From Pseudomonadota bacterium (GTDB lineage Bacteria; Desulfobacterota; Desulfovibrionia; Desulfovibrionales; Desulfovibrionaceae), in contig JAHIUW010000038.1 in NCBI GenBank assembly GCA_018816865.1, positions 124,001-188,000 of the forward strand: a stretch of 64,000 nucleotides of DNA, in the 5' to 3' direction. The position numbers and the translations under genes were made by a program. Below, one piece after another: positions 41,684 through 51,514 of the stretch. The notes below the pieces were generated by a model. That model saw nothing but the letters and a program-made list of their open reading frames with translations, searched no databases and was not told where the DNA came from. Within the stretch, counting starts at the first letter, position 1. Each line of letters opens with the position of its first letter.

Positions 41684-42367
41684 ATGAACGAAGCCGAACG
41701 CATTGATAAAAGAACCTTTTGCGAGCGTTGCGGGACCTGCTGCATCAAGGGCGGCCCCACGCTGCACACCGAGGACCTGCGCCTGTTCAAGGATGGTCTG
41801 CTGAACTACCGACAGGTGTACACCCTGCGCAAGGGCGAACTGGTGCAGGAACAGATCCAGGGAGGCCTGCTGCCCCTGGAGGAAGAGATCGTCAAGATCC
41901 GGGGCATTGGCGACAGCCGTTGGACCTGCCTGGTCTACGACGACGACGAGAAGGAATGTACGATCTACGAAGACCGCCCTGCGGAGTGCAGCATCTTCAA
42001 CTGCTGGGCCCCCGAGGACCTGGAGGCCATGTACCGCAAGGGTCGTCTGACTCGACTGGACATCGTGCCCCAGGGCAGTGCCCTGGCCGAGCTGATCACC
42101 ACCCACGAGGCCGAGGTGCCCGTGGCCGGGATCGAGGCATTGGCCGTGGCCTTCTTGAAGGGCGACGAGGCCGCCGGTTCCAGACTGGCCGACAAGATCC
42201 TCTGGGATGCGGCCTTCCGCTCCGCCTTTGCCGAGAAGACCGAAACGGGCGACGAGGAGATGAATTTCTTCTTTGGCCGTCCGCTGAAGCTCGTCATTCG
42301 CCAGTTCGATCTGGAGATTGTGCGGGGTGAGGAAGGGCAGTATCTGGTCCGCAAGACCAGTGAGTAG
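41684..42367 (+). CDS. YkgJ-family cysteine-cluster protein
   Basis: The protein (227 aa) carries the YkgJ pattern CERCGTCCIKGGPTL at residues 13-27 and CLVYDDDEKECTIYEDRPAECSIFNCW near 82-108, likely a metal or Fe-S site. Its remaining half is helical and acidic. It differs from the YkgJ protein at 28.6 kb and lacks that protein's Cys-rich tail. GGAGG precedes the ATG. It is divergent from the SLC13 permease. Confidence 0.88.
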   Translation: MNEAERIDKRTFCERCGTCCIKGGPTLHTEDLRLFKDGLLNYRQVYTLRKGELVQEQIQGGLLPLEEEIVKIRGIGDSRWTCLVYDDDEKECTIYEDRPAECSIFNCWAPEDLEAMYRKGRLTRLDIVPQGSALAELITTHEAEVPVAGIEALAVAFLKGDEAAGSRLADKILWDAAFRSAFAEKTETGDEEMNFFFGRPLKLVIRQFDLEIVRGEEGQYLVRKTSE

Positions 42368-42472
42368 GGTGATGAAAAAGGGCTGTCTGCGTTGTGGAGT
42401 GAATTGTTGGCAAGTCTTTAGCACTTACAGGATCTTACGCCTCGCTTCCAATCCTTTTTGAACGTCCTTGAT
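42368..42472 (+). repeat. Diverged palindromic element after the YkgJ gene
   Basis: Directly after the stop codon, GATGAAAAAGGGCTGTCTGCGTTGT and CGCCTCGCTTCCAATCCTTTTTGAACGTCC occur in the order of the ~125-bp element, but the centre is degraded and the outer arms match only in part. Confidence 0.5.
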
Positions 42473-42508
42473 GCCCTTCGAAAGAATCGAGAGGCACAGG
42501 AATATTTC

Positions 42509-42539
42509 AAAGGCCGCGTCCCATGAGGGCGCGGCCTTT
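42509..42539. terminator. Bidirectional hairpin between convergent genes
   Basis: AAAGGCCGCG and CGCGGCCTTT form a stem around TCCCATGAGGG between the YkgJ gene and the convergent perM gene. Confidence 0.75.
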
Positions 42540-42595
42540 GTTGTGCAGGGAATACATCCGGGTGGTGACATACGCCAAATCGCAATCATGCGTTT

Positions 42596-43699
42596 CTAAG
42601 CGGCGTTCTCGTCCCCTTGGGTCAAGTATCGCTGGTACCAGGCCCAGAGCAGGCAGGTCAGGGGGATGGCGATGAGCAGCCCCAGCATGCCCAGCAGTTT
42701 GCCCCAGACGGACAGGGACAACAGGATCACGGCGGGGGACAGCCCGGTTGCCTGACCCATGATGCGTGGGGTGAGCACGGCGTCCTGGATGAGCTGGACC
42801 ACGGCGAAGACCGTTAGAATCAGGGCGAGGGTGGTCCAGAGGTCCGTTCCGGTCTCCAGGGCATGGATGGCCCCCAGGAAGAACGCGGGCACGAACCCGG
42901 CCAGTTGCAGGTAGGGCACCATGTTCAACAGGCCGATGAACAGCCCCAGCAGGATGCCCAGCGGCAGGCCGATGAGCCCGAAGCCCAGGGAGAACAACAG
43001 GCCCACGCAGGCGGCCACGACGGCCTGCGCCCGGAAGTAGCGGCCCATTGCCGTCTGGAAATCCTCGGCAAAATCCACCACGAGAGCCCTCTGCGCCGGG
43101 GGGATGATTTGCGTCCAGTTGTCGCGTACGCGCCGGTAATCCAGCATCAGGAAGACGGTGTAGAGCATGATTACCACCAGCCCGGTCAGCCCGGCCAGCA
43201 GTCCCGCCGCCCCGCGCATTACACCCCAGACCCCGGGCAGCACCTTGGCAGCCATGGCCTTGGCCATGGCCAGGGCGTCGCCGCCCTTGAACATGTCCTG
43301 AATCTCGGGCCGGGAAGCCACGTCTCGCAGGGCCTGCCAGATGTCAGGCGGCAGGTGTTTGGCGGCTCGTTCGGCCAGTTCGGAATTCTGCAGCACCTCG
43401 GACAACAAGCGCCCCATATGCGCCACCTCGCCGCTGATCAGCGGGGCTGTCAGGGCCAGGGCGGCGGCCAACGCGGCCGCCACCAGCAGCAGGGTCCCCA
43501 ACACGGCCACGGCGCGGTTTTTGACCAGCCGCTCCAGCCGTTCGGCCAGCGGATTCATGAGGTACGCGGCCAAGAGCGCGATGCAGAACGGGACCAGGGC
43601 GTCGGACAGATACCGCGCCAGCCAGACCAGGGCCGCGGTCATGCCAAGAGCAAGGACGATGCGTGTCAGGCGGTCCAGGGTGTAGGGCGGAGAGTTCAT
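42596..43699 (-). CDS. AI-2E/PerM-family transporter
   Basis: The protein (367 aa) is an AI-2E family membrane protein with about eight helices. Typical segments are YLSDALVPFCIALLAAYLMNPLAERLERL near the N-terminus and LGILLGLFIGLLNMVPYLQLAGFVPAFFLGAIH and LTPRIMGQATGLSPAVILLSL later. Members export autoinducer-2 or act in ion homeostasis; role here unknown. ATG 43699 overlaps the DUF3999 stop by four bases (ATGA), with AGGA upstream. Confidence 0.92.
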   Translation of the reverse strand: MNSPPYTLDRLTRIVLALGMTAALVWLARYLSDALVPFCIALLAAYLMNPLAERLERLVKNRAVAVLGTLLLVAAALAAALALTAPLISGEVAHMGRLLSEVLQNSELAERAAKHLPPDIWQALRDVASRPEIQDMFKGGDALAMAKAMAAKVLPGVWGVMRGAAGLLAGLTGLVVIMLYTVFLMLDYRRVRDNWTQIIPPAQRALVVDFAEDFQTAMGRYFRAQAVVAACVGLLFSLGFGLIGLPLGILLGLFIGLLNMVPYLQLAGFVPAFFLGAIHALETGTDLWTTLALILTVFAVVQLIQDAVLTPRIMGQATGLSPAVILLSLSVWGKLLGMLGLLIAIPLTCLLWAWYQRYLTQGDENAA

Positions 43700-45087
43700 G
43701 GGGAGTCCTTTTGGGCGTTGCGAAGTGTTGATTTTTTGAGGAGCAGGATGATCCACAGAGCGAGGCAGGCGCTGACGATCAGCAGAATGAAAAGGAACAG
43801 GGTGTGCTCCGTTGCGGCTGTTTGTGCCGGGCTTGCCGTGGTCTGTGCTGCGACAGCGGTGGCGAGGACCGTGCCCACAACTGCTGGGGAATAGTCCAGC
43901 GATTCCCAGTTGCTCCGGGTGATCATGGAGGAAAGGTCATACTGGGGAAATCGTGGCAGGGTCTCGCCCAACTGTCCGAAATGCAGGGCGTAAGGGCCGC
44001 CGTCTTCATCCGCCACAAAGAACACCATGCGCCGAAGCAGGGTAAAGGTCAGTCCCGTGACGTCCAACGGCGGGTTGTCTCCGTCATGCATGAGTAATTG
44101 CTGGAAGCGATGGAACCCGGTGCCGAGATCGAGTTTCAAAGCCTCTTCCCTGCCTGGACCGCGCTGCAATGTGCCGCCGCCTCTTTTGCGCAGGCGGCTT
44201 GTCCCTGGTTCGTTGGAGACCAGCCACTCCACTCGCCGGGAGAAGGCCGGGGACGAGGTCTCCAGCGCGATTGTTTCCATGAAGATGGGTTCGGGGAAGC
44301 TGAGGCGCGACTCGCCATCCTGGGAGACGACGTTGAAGGCATCACTCTGGATGGCTACGGTTTCCCTGCGTTCTTGGAGGGAGGGTTGCAAGGCGGTCAG
44401 GGAGTCGATGCGTAGCAGAGAAGTGCGTTGTTCAAAGATCATGATGCGCAGGTCTGCCAATGACACGCCCACGGTCCGAAGTGTTTCCGGCAATTGTTCC
44501 GCGATGGAGAGGCGCAACCGGAACAGGGAATGATGTGTCTCGGGGAGGTCGATGCGGGTTTTGCGAAGGTCCACCCGCGAGGAAAAGTCGTACACGGGCT
44601 CCCCTTTCAGGGTTTCCCAGCTGCGGCCGTCGCTGGAGCCTTCCACTGTGCACCAGTAGGCAAAATCGCGGTTCCTGGTGCCCAGGTCCAGGGCGACGAT
44701 GCCTCCAGGGCGCGCGGCTTTGGTATTGGAAAACTCGGCCACAAGTTCGATGGTCCCATCGTCCACAAAAGAGGTCACCTTGAGCGGGTGTTTCTGTTCA
44801 GGACGGGCGGGGTGGATCATGGGCAGGACGGTGAACGGCACCTCACCACCTTGGGAGTTCTGGAGTCTGAGCCCTCCACAAGAAGGATGGACACCACCGC
44901 TCAGGTACTCGGTGGGAAACTCCGCCATGTATAATCGGCCTTTGACAAAGCCGCCTGGGGGGGCATTGACGTCGGCCATGTATTGGAAATCCAGCAGGGC
45001 AGGTGCGTCCGAGGCCAGGGTTGGGGCGCACGGCAGGCACAACAGCGCGAGCAGAGTGAAGAGAGTACCTCTGATCGTTTTGGTCAT
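43696..45087 (-). CDS. DUF3999-family periplasmic protein
   Basis: The protein (463 aa) has a signal peptide (MTKTIRGTLFTLLALLCLPCAPTLA), a long beta-rich ectodomain starting APALLDFQYMADVN, and one C-terminal membrane helix (LFLFILLIVSACLALWIILLL). DUF3999 proteins usually neighbour DUF2339 proteins and have no assigned function. It is coupled by ATGA overlaps to DUF2339 upstream and PerM downstream. Confidence 0.88.
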   Translation of the reverse strand: MTKTIRGTLFTLLALLCLPCAPTLASDAPALLDFQYMADVNAPPGGFVKGRLYMAEFPTEYLSGGVHPSCGGLRLQNSQGGEVPFTVLPMIHPARPEQKHPLKVTSFVDDGTIELVAEFSNTKAARPGGIVALDLGTRNRDFAYWCTVEGSSDGRSWETLKGEPVYDFSSRVDLRKTRIDLPETHHSLFRLRLSIAEQLPETLRTVGVSLADLRIMIFEQRTSLLRIDSLTALQPSLQERRETVAIQSDAFNVVSQDGESRLSFPEPIFMETIALETSSPAFSRRVEWLVSNEPGTSRLRKRGGGTLQRGPGREEALKLDLGTGFHRFQQLLMHDGDNPPLDVTGLTFTLLRRMVFFVADEDGGPYALHFGQLGETLPRFPQYDLSSMITRSNWESLDYSPAVVGTVLATAVAAQTTASPAQTAATEHTLFLFILLIVSACLALWIILLLKKSTLRNAQKDSP

Positions 45088-47168
45088 GACTTGTCCTCTA
45101 AGGATTGCCAGGGAGATTTGTTTGCAGGGCTGGTGGTTCGATGACCGGATGCGTCGGGGATGGGAAGGGCAGACTGGAGGCGATCCTTGAAGCGGTAATA
45201 GAGGAAGGAAGAACCAACCAGCAAGAGCCCGAGGAAGATGAAGGACACGATGCGATAGGGCGTGGAGACTTGCGCCATGTCAACCAGAAAGACTTTGCCC
45301 AGGGTGATGGCGAACAACGAGAGTGCTGCCATGCGCGCAACGTGGAGGCGAAGGCGAAAGCCTGTAATCATCAGTCCTACGGCGTACAGTGCCCAGAGAA
45401 CGGAGTAGGCCATGGCGCGCGCCCGGGGCATGTAGTCCCAGAACCAGGCGGAAACCTCAACGCTACTGACTGCGAAGACCAGGATGGCGAAGCATGTGGC
45501 GCTGGCCTGCAAGATGTCTTGGCGTAATTTTTCCGTTGCGGGGTCTTCTAGGGTTGTCTTGCCCGTCAGACGAATGACCCCCCACAGGACCAGAGTAATG
45601 GCTGCGAGGCAGGTGTAGCGTTCAACCCACGTGGCCTCGAAGCCGTGTGCGAAGTGGGTCAGTTTGCGGAGGTTCCAGGCCAGGGGATAATCGTACAGTA
45701 CCAGTTTGCACAAGGCGAGGCCCATGAGCGCAGTGGCCCAGGCCATGGTGGATCTCCGCTTCAGGTGCAGGCCCACCCAGAGCAGGCCCAAAGCCATGAA
45801 CGCCCAGAAGGACGTGACCACACCGCGGGACAGCAGGATGGGGGCGGTGATGGCAAGGTACAACGCGGCGTTGAAGAGCATCACGGGGAAGGAAATGAGG
45901 TCATCCCGGTGCCTTCTGTACAGGGAGGTTGCCAGGGCCAGGAACAGCAGGGAATAGCCCAGGGAGAGGAGGCCGCACCAGTCCTGGCCGTGGACGTGTT
46001 TGATGAGCAGATAGCTGGCCCCAAAGGAGAGCATCGCGCCGGGCACGGGGAGGTAGGCGTTGGAGAAGGAGCCGGTGTCGATATTGCGCATGTCGCCCAC
46101 AAACGGCACCAGGGTAAAGACCAGCAAGAACCCTTGAAACAAGAAGAGGGCGGGCCAGAATGATTCGGCCAGGCTGTGAGGGGAATAGGACGAAGCCACA
46201 AGGATCCATGTTGCCACAAGGGCGATGCGCGAGAGCACGCCCCAACGTTTCTTGAAGGCCACTGCCAGCACTCCGACATCCAGCAGGAGGAGATAAGAGT
46301 AAAGGGTGATGCGGTCGGTGGCGCCCGTGGAGAGCATGGCGGGTGTCAGGAAGCCACCTAGAATGCCCAGCACGGCCAAGCCCATGGTGTCGTAGCTCAG
46401 GGCGAGCGCGATGGCCAGGGCAGTGGTCAGTATCATGACCCCGAAGGCCGTGGCCTGTGGGATCAGCTCATAGATCTGGGAGGCAGCATAGGATGCGAAA
46501 TACAGGACGGAGATGCCACCTCCGGCGATCCACAGTCCATAGCGGGAAAAGCCCCTGCGGCGGAAAATTTCGCCACCAGCCAGAAACGCCAAGCCCCAGG
46601 CATACGCCATGGACACGCGTCCGGCGGGACCAACCCAGCCCTGATCAAAGGAGTATTTCAGGAAATAGCCTACGCCGAAGATCATGACGATCAGACCAAT
46701 GCCCAGTAGCCATTTCTGGCCGAGTTTGGTCTCAAAGGCCAGGGAATCAACAGATTGTCTGGCTGATGCAGGGCTTTCTGCTTTTTGAGGAGTATCAAAG
46801 GTAAAGGTTGCTGCTGCGGAGGGCGCGGCCAGCGACGGCGTCTCCGTTGCGGGAGCTGGGCTGGGCGTTTGTATTTCGGGTCTGGGCACGGAGACGATCG
46901 TTTCGGCCCTGATCTCCTGTTGCTCAATGGGTCTGGGCTGGGGCGGTTCAGTCAGGGGGGGCCCCATGATGATGCGCAGGTCTTGGACAGAGGCACTCAT
47001 GGCGTCCAGACGGGCGACGGCATCGCTTTGGATGTGTCGCAGTTGCTCGATTTCCAGGGTCAATGAGTCGTAGATGCTCGAGGCAGAAGCGGACAATGTT
47101 TTGCCACAGACTGGGCAAGCCGCGGCATCGGCCGTTGGTAGGGGTGAATTACAGTGTGGGCAGTGCAT
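45084..47168 (-). CDS. DUF2339-family polytopic membrane protein with N-terminal zinc ribbon
   Basis: The protein (694 aa) begins with a zinc ribbon (CPHCNSPLPTADAAACPVCG), a short coiled coil (LEIEQLRHIQSDAVARLDAMSASVQDL), and a Pro-rich linker. From about residue 165 it has some twenty hydrophobic helices with the DUF2339 core LGQKWLLGIGLIVMIFGVGYFLKYSFDQGWVGP. DUF2339 is of unknown function, perhaps in the cell envelope. ATG 47168 follows GGAGG. It leads a three-gene, overlapping operon with DUF3999 and PerM. Confidence 0.9.
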   Translation of the reverse strand: MHCPHCNSPLPTADAAACPVCGKTLSASASSIYDSLTLEIEQLRHIQSDAVARLDAMSASVQDLRIIMGPPLTEPPQPRPIEQQEIRAETIVSVPRPEIQTPSPAPATETPSLAAPSAAATFTFDTPQKAESPASARQSVDSLAFETKLGQKWLLGIGLIVMIFGVGYFLKYSFDQGWVGPAGRVSMAYAWGLAFLAGGEIFRRRGFSRYGLWIAGGGISVLYFASYAASQIYELIPQATAFGVMILTTALAIALALSYDTMGLAVLGILGGFLTPAMLSTGATDRITLYSYLLLLDVGVLAVAFKKRWGVLSRIALVATWILVASSYSPHSLAESFWPALFLFQGFLLVFTLVPFVGDMRNIDTGSFSNAYLPVPGAMLSFGASYLLIKHVHGQDWCGLLSLGYSLLFLALATSLYRRHRDDLISFPVMLFNAALYLAITAPILLSRGVVTSFWAFMALGLLWVGLHLKRRSTMAWATALMGLALCKLVLYDYPLAWNLRKLTHFAHGFEATWVERYTCLAAITLVLWGVIRLTGKTTLEDPATEKLRQDILQASATCFAILVFAVSSVEVSAWFWDYMPRARAMAYSVLWALYAVGLMITGFRLRLHVARMAALSLFAITLGKVFLVDMAQVSTPYRIVSFIFLGLLLVGSSFLYYRFKDRLQSALPIPDASGHRTTSPANKSPWQSLEDKS

Positions 47169-47369
47169 GGTGCCTCCGTAACAGTTTTCAAATATTGTAC
47201 AGTAAGAATTTGAATAGTTCAATTACGGCGGGGAGGTGTGCAAATGGACCGTAGGGCGCCCGTCTCCGGGAAGGCACAAGGCTTCTGACGTTTTTCCAGA
47301 TAGGAAGGACCTCGTTGTTGGACAGAAAGAGCGAAGGGTTCGGGGGGAGCGCGGGATCACGAGCCCGGG

Positions 47370-48647
47370 CTATTCGCCGTGGCCCGTGAGGGTCAGATAC
47401 AGCAGTTCGTCCATCACACCGAGGAGCTCCGCAAAGATGCCGCCATGGTCCATGCGGCTGCCGAACAGGGCCATGCGCTGCTCGGAGAGCACGCTCTCGG
47501 GGATGGTGTTGGCCGTGCCCGAGGTGGTCATGGCCAGTCGCTCGGAGAGCAGGTAGCCCGTCAGACCGTAGCGGAACAACTCCAGGGTCTCCAGGAATTG
47601 GGGGGCGTGCTCGCGCCAGTACTCCCTGGCCTCGGAGCAGGGAGGGACGGACTGCGCTTGGCAAACCATGGAGTACAGGGCGTTCAGGCTCGCACCCGGG
47701 ATGCCGCGCCGCCAGCCCAGCAGCCAGGAGTTGCGCCGGAAGAAGAGCAGTTCCTCCATGCCCTCGCGGATGCTCGCTTCCAGCCCGGCCTTGGCCAGGG
47801 CCAGGTCCTGGCCCCCGTCGGCGTCGTTCCAGCGCCGGGGCAGGGATTCCAGATTCCAGGCCGGTGTCAGGGCCGCTCCGTCATGTGTGGCCAGGCCCGT
47901 GAGTTCGCGGATCAGATGCGCCAGCCAGAGATTGGCGTCGCGCGAGGCCGGGGTCTCCAAGTGCGTATAGCTGAGCACGTAACGCCCTTGGCCATAGCCG
48001 CCTTCCACCAGGCAGGGCTGGTCCACCATGAACTGCGGCCAGATGGACAGGCCGTAGATGGTTTCCAGGTCCCCCAGCGCGCCCCGGGGGATACTTTGCA
48101 GGGGGATGTCCGCCACCCAGAAGTCCGGGCCCGGGGCCTCGTAGGCGGCCAGGATATTGACCTCTCCCTCAGGCGAGGTTTCGAAGCGGGCGGGCCACCA
48201 CACGGGCAGCAACGGCGAGGCGCCGAGACTCGGCGGGATCAGGCTGCTGTCCAGGGCCGGGCGGACCCGCATGTGTCCGCTCATGGCGTGTTGCAGGCGG
48301 TCCGTGAAGGCGCGGCGTTTCCAGGGGCAGAGCCCCAAGCCGTGCCTGCCGGAAAGCCCCAGCCCCGCCCCGCCGCAGAAACCGAAGTAGACGCCGCCGT
48401 GGGAAACATAGTCGCGGATCTCACGCACCCCGTCCTTGCCCAGCAGCTCGAATTTTCGCCGGGCCAGTCCTCCGGGCACCACAAGGGCTGCCGGGGGCTT
48501 GCGGGACAAGAGTCCCTGGGATATCTCCTTGGCACGGACAAGACGGTGCGGCAGGCCGAAGGCCTTGAGCGCCCGCCAGATAAGCAGTCCCCAGAGGTGT
48601 GACTCGTCCCAATAGATATAGATGCTTGACATTGCTGCTGTGCTCAT
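47370..48647 (-). CDS. Biotin-protein-ligase N-terminal-like (BPL-N) glutamine-amidotransferase-fold protein
   Basis: The protein (425 aa) has a class I GATase-like N-terminal domain: YIYWDESHLWGLLIWRALKAF, LVVPGGLARRKFELLG and the elbow-like VYFGFCGGAGLGLSG with a Cys. This is the BPL_N fold. The C-terminal 180 residues are helical and unrecognised. It has no biotin ligase domain and its role is unknown. ATG codons at 48647 and 48632 are both possible. It is divergent from valS. Confidence 0.75.
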   Translation of the reverse strand: MSTAAMSSIYIYWDESHLWGLLIWRALKAFGLPHRLVRAKEISQGLLSRKPPAALVVPGGLARRKFELLGKDGVREIRDYVSHGGVYFGFCGGAGLGLSGRHGLGLCPWKRRAFTDRLQHAMSGHMRVRPALDSSLIPPSLGASPLLPVWWPARFETSPEGEVNILAAYEAPGPDFWVADIPLQSIPRGALGDLETIYGLSIWPQFMVDQPCLVEGGYGQGRYVLSYTHLETPASRDANLWLAHLIRELTGLATHDGAALTPAWNLESLPRRWNDADGGQDLALAKAGLEASIREGMEELLFFRRNSWLLGWRRGIPGASLNALYSMVCQAQSVPPCSEAREYWREHAPQFLETLELFRYGLTGYLLSERLAMTTSGTANTIPESVLSEQRMALFGSRMDHGGIFAELLGVMDELLYLTLTGHGE

Positions 48648-48653
48648 TAGGCT
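48626..48653 (+). promoter_or_regulatory. Candidate valS promoter
   Basis: TTGACA (48626-48631) and TAGGCT (48648-48653) are 16 bases apart and overlap the start of the divergent BPL-N gene. Confidence 0.4.
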
Positions 48654-48750
48654 GTTAGTCCGCGCGGCGCGGGGGTTTCCGTGCCGCGTTTATGCTAGCA
48701 GCCTATTCCCTAAGGAAATTTCGATAGAAAGTGAAGATAAGGAGCATTTG

Positions 48751-51408
48751 ATGGCCACTAAAACCTTGTCCAAGGGCTACGAACCGGCGGAAGTCGAGAG
48801 CCGCTGGCGTGAGTTCTGGATCGAGAATAAGACATTCACGCCCGATATGGACGCCGAGGGCGAAGCCTATTCCATCGTCATCCCGCCGCCCAACGTCACG
48901 GGTCAGCTGCATATCGGCCACGCCCTGAACCTGACCCTGCAGGACATCCTCTGTCGCCATGCCCGCCAGCTGGGTAAGAAGGTGCTCTGGGTGCCCGGCA
49001 TGGACCATGCGGGCATCGCCACCCAGAACGTGGTGGAGCGCAAGCTGGCCACCGAGAACCTAACCCGCGAGGACCTGGGCCGCGAGAAGTTTATCGAACG
49101 CGTCTGGGAGTGGAAAGAAGAATACGGCGGTAAGATCCTGAATCAGATCCGGCGCATGGGCGCGTCCGTGGACTGGACCCGCGAGCGCTTTACTATGGAC
49201 GAGGGCCTGTCCCGCGCCGTGCGCCAGGTCTTCGTGCGCCTCTTCGAGGAAGGCCTGATCTACAAGGGCAACTACATCATCAACTGGTGCAACCGTTGCC
49301 ACACCGCCCTGTCTGATGACGAGGTGGAGCATTCCGCGCACAAGGGCCACCTGTATCACGTCAGCTATCCCCTGGCCGACGGCTCGGGCAGCCTGATCGT
49401 GGCCACCACTCGCCCCGAGACCATGCTGGCGGACACTGCCGTGGCCGTGCATCCCGAGGATGAGCGCTACAACGAGCACATCGGCAAGTACGTCGTGCTG
49501 CCCGTGGTCGGCCGCAAGCTGATCGTCATCGGCGACAAGTACGTGGACCGCGAGTTCGGCACCGGTTGTCTGAAGGTGACCCCGGCCCACGACATGAACG
49601 ACTGGGAACTGGGGCGCAAGCACGGCCTTGAGACCATGAGCGTGTTCACCGACGAGGGTCGTTTGAACGACAACGCCCCCGAAGAGTTTCGCGGCCTGGG
49701 CATCATCGAGGCCCGCGAGAAGATCGTCAAGCTCCTGGACGAGCAGGGCCACCTGATCAAGATCGAGGAGCACGACCACAACGTGGGCGAATGCTACCGT
49801 TGCAAAAACGTGGTCGAGCCCCATGTCTCCACCCAGTGGTTCGTGTCCGTGAAGCCCCTGGCCGAGAAGGCCGGTGCGGCCGTGCGCAATGGCGACACCC
49901 GCATCCTGCCCGCCACCTGGGAGAAGACTTATTTTCATTGGCTGGACAATATCCGTGACTGGTGCATCTCGCGCCAGCTGTGGTGGGGTCACCGCATCCC
50001 GGCCTGGACCTGCGAGGAGTGCGGCGAGTTGATCGTGCCGCGTGAGGACCCCACGTCCTGCCCCAAGTGCGGAGGCACGCTCACCCAGGACGAGGACGTG
50101 CTGGATACTTGGTTCTCTTCGGCCCTGTGGCCGTTCACGACCATGGGCTGGCCCGATGAGACCGAGGAACTGAAGACCTTCTATCCCACCTCCTGCCTGG
50201 TCACCGGATTCGACATCCTGTTCTTCTGGGTGGCGCGGATGATGATGATGGGTCTGCAGTTCATGGACAAGGTGCCTTTCAACGACGTCTACATCCATGC
50301 CCTGGTGCGCGACGCCGAGGGCAAGAAGATGTCCAAGTCCACGGGCAACGTCATCGACCCGCTGGCCATGTGCGACAAGTACGGCACGGACAGCCTGCGC
50401 TTCACCCTGACCGCGTTCGCGGCCATGGGCCGGGACATCAAGCTCAGTGAAGACCGCATCGAGGGCTACCGCCACTTCATGAACAAGATCTGGAACGCGG
50501 CGCGGTTCGCCATGATGAACCTGCCCGACGAGGCTCCCACGGCGAACCTTGCCGATGCCAAGGCCGTGTATCATCGCTGGATGCTCTCGCGCCTTGAGGA
50601 ATTGAAGGACGAGATGGCGGCGGCCATTGCCGGCTATCGTTTCAACGAGGCGGCCCAGTGCATCTACAAGTTCACCTGGAACGAGTTCTGCGACTGGTAT
50701 CTGGAACTGATCAAGGGCGACTTGAACGGGGAAGACGAAGAGGCCCGCGCCCTGGCCCAGACCGTGCTCTACACCGCGCTGACTGAGATCCTGACCCTGG
50801 CGCATCCCATCATGCCGTTCATCACTCAGGAGATCTACGCCACGCTGCCCGGCAAGGACGGGGCGAATCTGGCCGCCGAGCTGTACCCCGAGCGCAGGCC
50901 CGAGCTGCGTGACAAGGACGTGACCGCGCAGATGGAGCTGTTGAGCGGTGTGATCACCTGCGTGCGCACCATTCGCGCCGAGTTGAACATCAAGCCGTCC
51001 CTGGAGCTGGAACTGCTGGTCAGGACCGTACGCGACGAGGACGCCGCGTTCATTCTGGAGCATCAGGGCCTGATCCGTTCCCTGGCGCGGGTGGGCAGTG
51101 TCTCCGCTGGTCCCGAGGTCAAGGGCCCCAAGGCCTCGGCCTCCAATGTGGTTTTGGGCAACGAGCTGTTCGTACCGCTCACCGGCGCGGTGGACTTCGA
51201 CGCCGAACTGGCCCGCCTGGACAAGGAAATGGGCAAGATCGAGAAGACCCTCGGCGCGGTGGAGAAGAAGCTCTCCAACACGGGCTTCACCGACAAGGCC
51301 CCGGCCGAGGTCGTCGAGGGCGAGCGCGTCAAGGCCGCCACCTATCGCGAGACCCTGGAAAAGCTGGGCGACCTGCGCAAGCGATTGGCCGACGCGGCCG
51401 GGAACTAG
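48751..51408 (+). CDS. valS: Valyl-tRNA synthetase
   Basis: The protein (885 aa) charges tRNA-Val. Class I motifs HIGH (residues 54-57) and KMSKS (526-530) are intact, and the editing domain lies between. A WCISRQLWWGHRIP segment and C-terminal coiled coil (ELARLDKEMGKIEKTLGAVEKKL) are typical. ATG 48751 follows AAGGAGC; the frame upstream is non-coding. Confidence 0.99.
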   Translation: MATKTLSKGYEPAEVESRWREFWIENKTFTPDMDAEGEAYSIVIPPPNVTGQLHIGHALNLTLQDILCRHARQLGKKVLWVPGMDHAGIATQNVVERKLATENLTREDLGREKFIERVWEWKEEYGGKILNQIRRMGASVDWTRERFTMDEGLSRAVRQVFVRLFEEGLIYKGNYIINWCNRCHTALSDDEVEHSAHKGHLYHVSYPLADGSGSLIVATTRPETMLADTAVAVHPEDERYNEHIGKYVVLPVVGRKLIVIGDKYVDREFGTGCLKVTPAHDMNDWELGRKHGLETMSVFTDEGRLNDNAPEEFRGLGIIEAREKIVKLLDEQGHLIKIEEHDHNVGECYRCKNVVEPHVSTQWFVSVKPLAEKAGAAVRNGDTRILPATWEKTYFHWLDNIRDWCISRQLWWGHRIPAWTCEECGELIVPREDPTSCPKCGGTLTQDEDVLDTWFSSALWPFTTMGWPDETEELKTFYPTSCLVTGFDILFFWVARMMMMGLQFMDKVPFNDVYIHALVRDAEGKKMSKSTGNVIDPLAMCDKYGTDSLRFTLTAFAAMGRDIKLSEDRIEGYRHFMNKIWNAARFAMMNLPDEAPTANLADAKAVYHRWMLSRLEELKDEMAAAIAGYRFNEAAQCIYKFTWNEFCDWYLELIKGDLNGEDEEARALAQTVLYTALTEILTLAHPIMPFITQEIYATLPGKDGANLAAELYPERRPELRDKDVTAQMELLSGVITCVRTIRAELNIKPSLELELLVRTVRDEDAAFILEHQGLIRSLARVGSVSAGPEVKGPKASASNVVLGNELFVPLTGAVDFDAELARLDKEMGKIEKTLGAVEKKLSNTGFTDKAPAEVVEGERVKAATYRETLEKLGDLRKRLADAAGN

Positions 51409-51514
51409 AGAGGCCGGCCCCGAATCCCTAGCACTATTTGGAAGGGGGACCGGGGAATCCGTCGAGACGATGGGTTCCCCGGGTCATCCCCTCCCCAACC
51501 CGAAGGACATATTC

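Noticed and set aside
49060-51063. A 667-codon frame antisense to valS
   Set aside because: Antisense shadow; valS motifs are complete on the plus strand.
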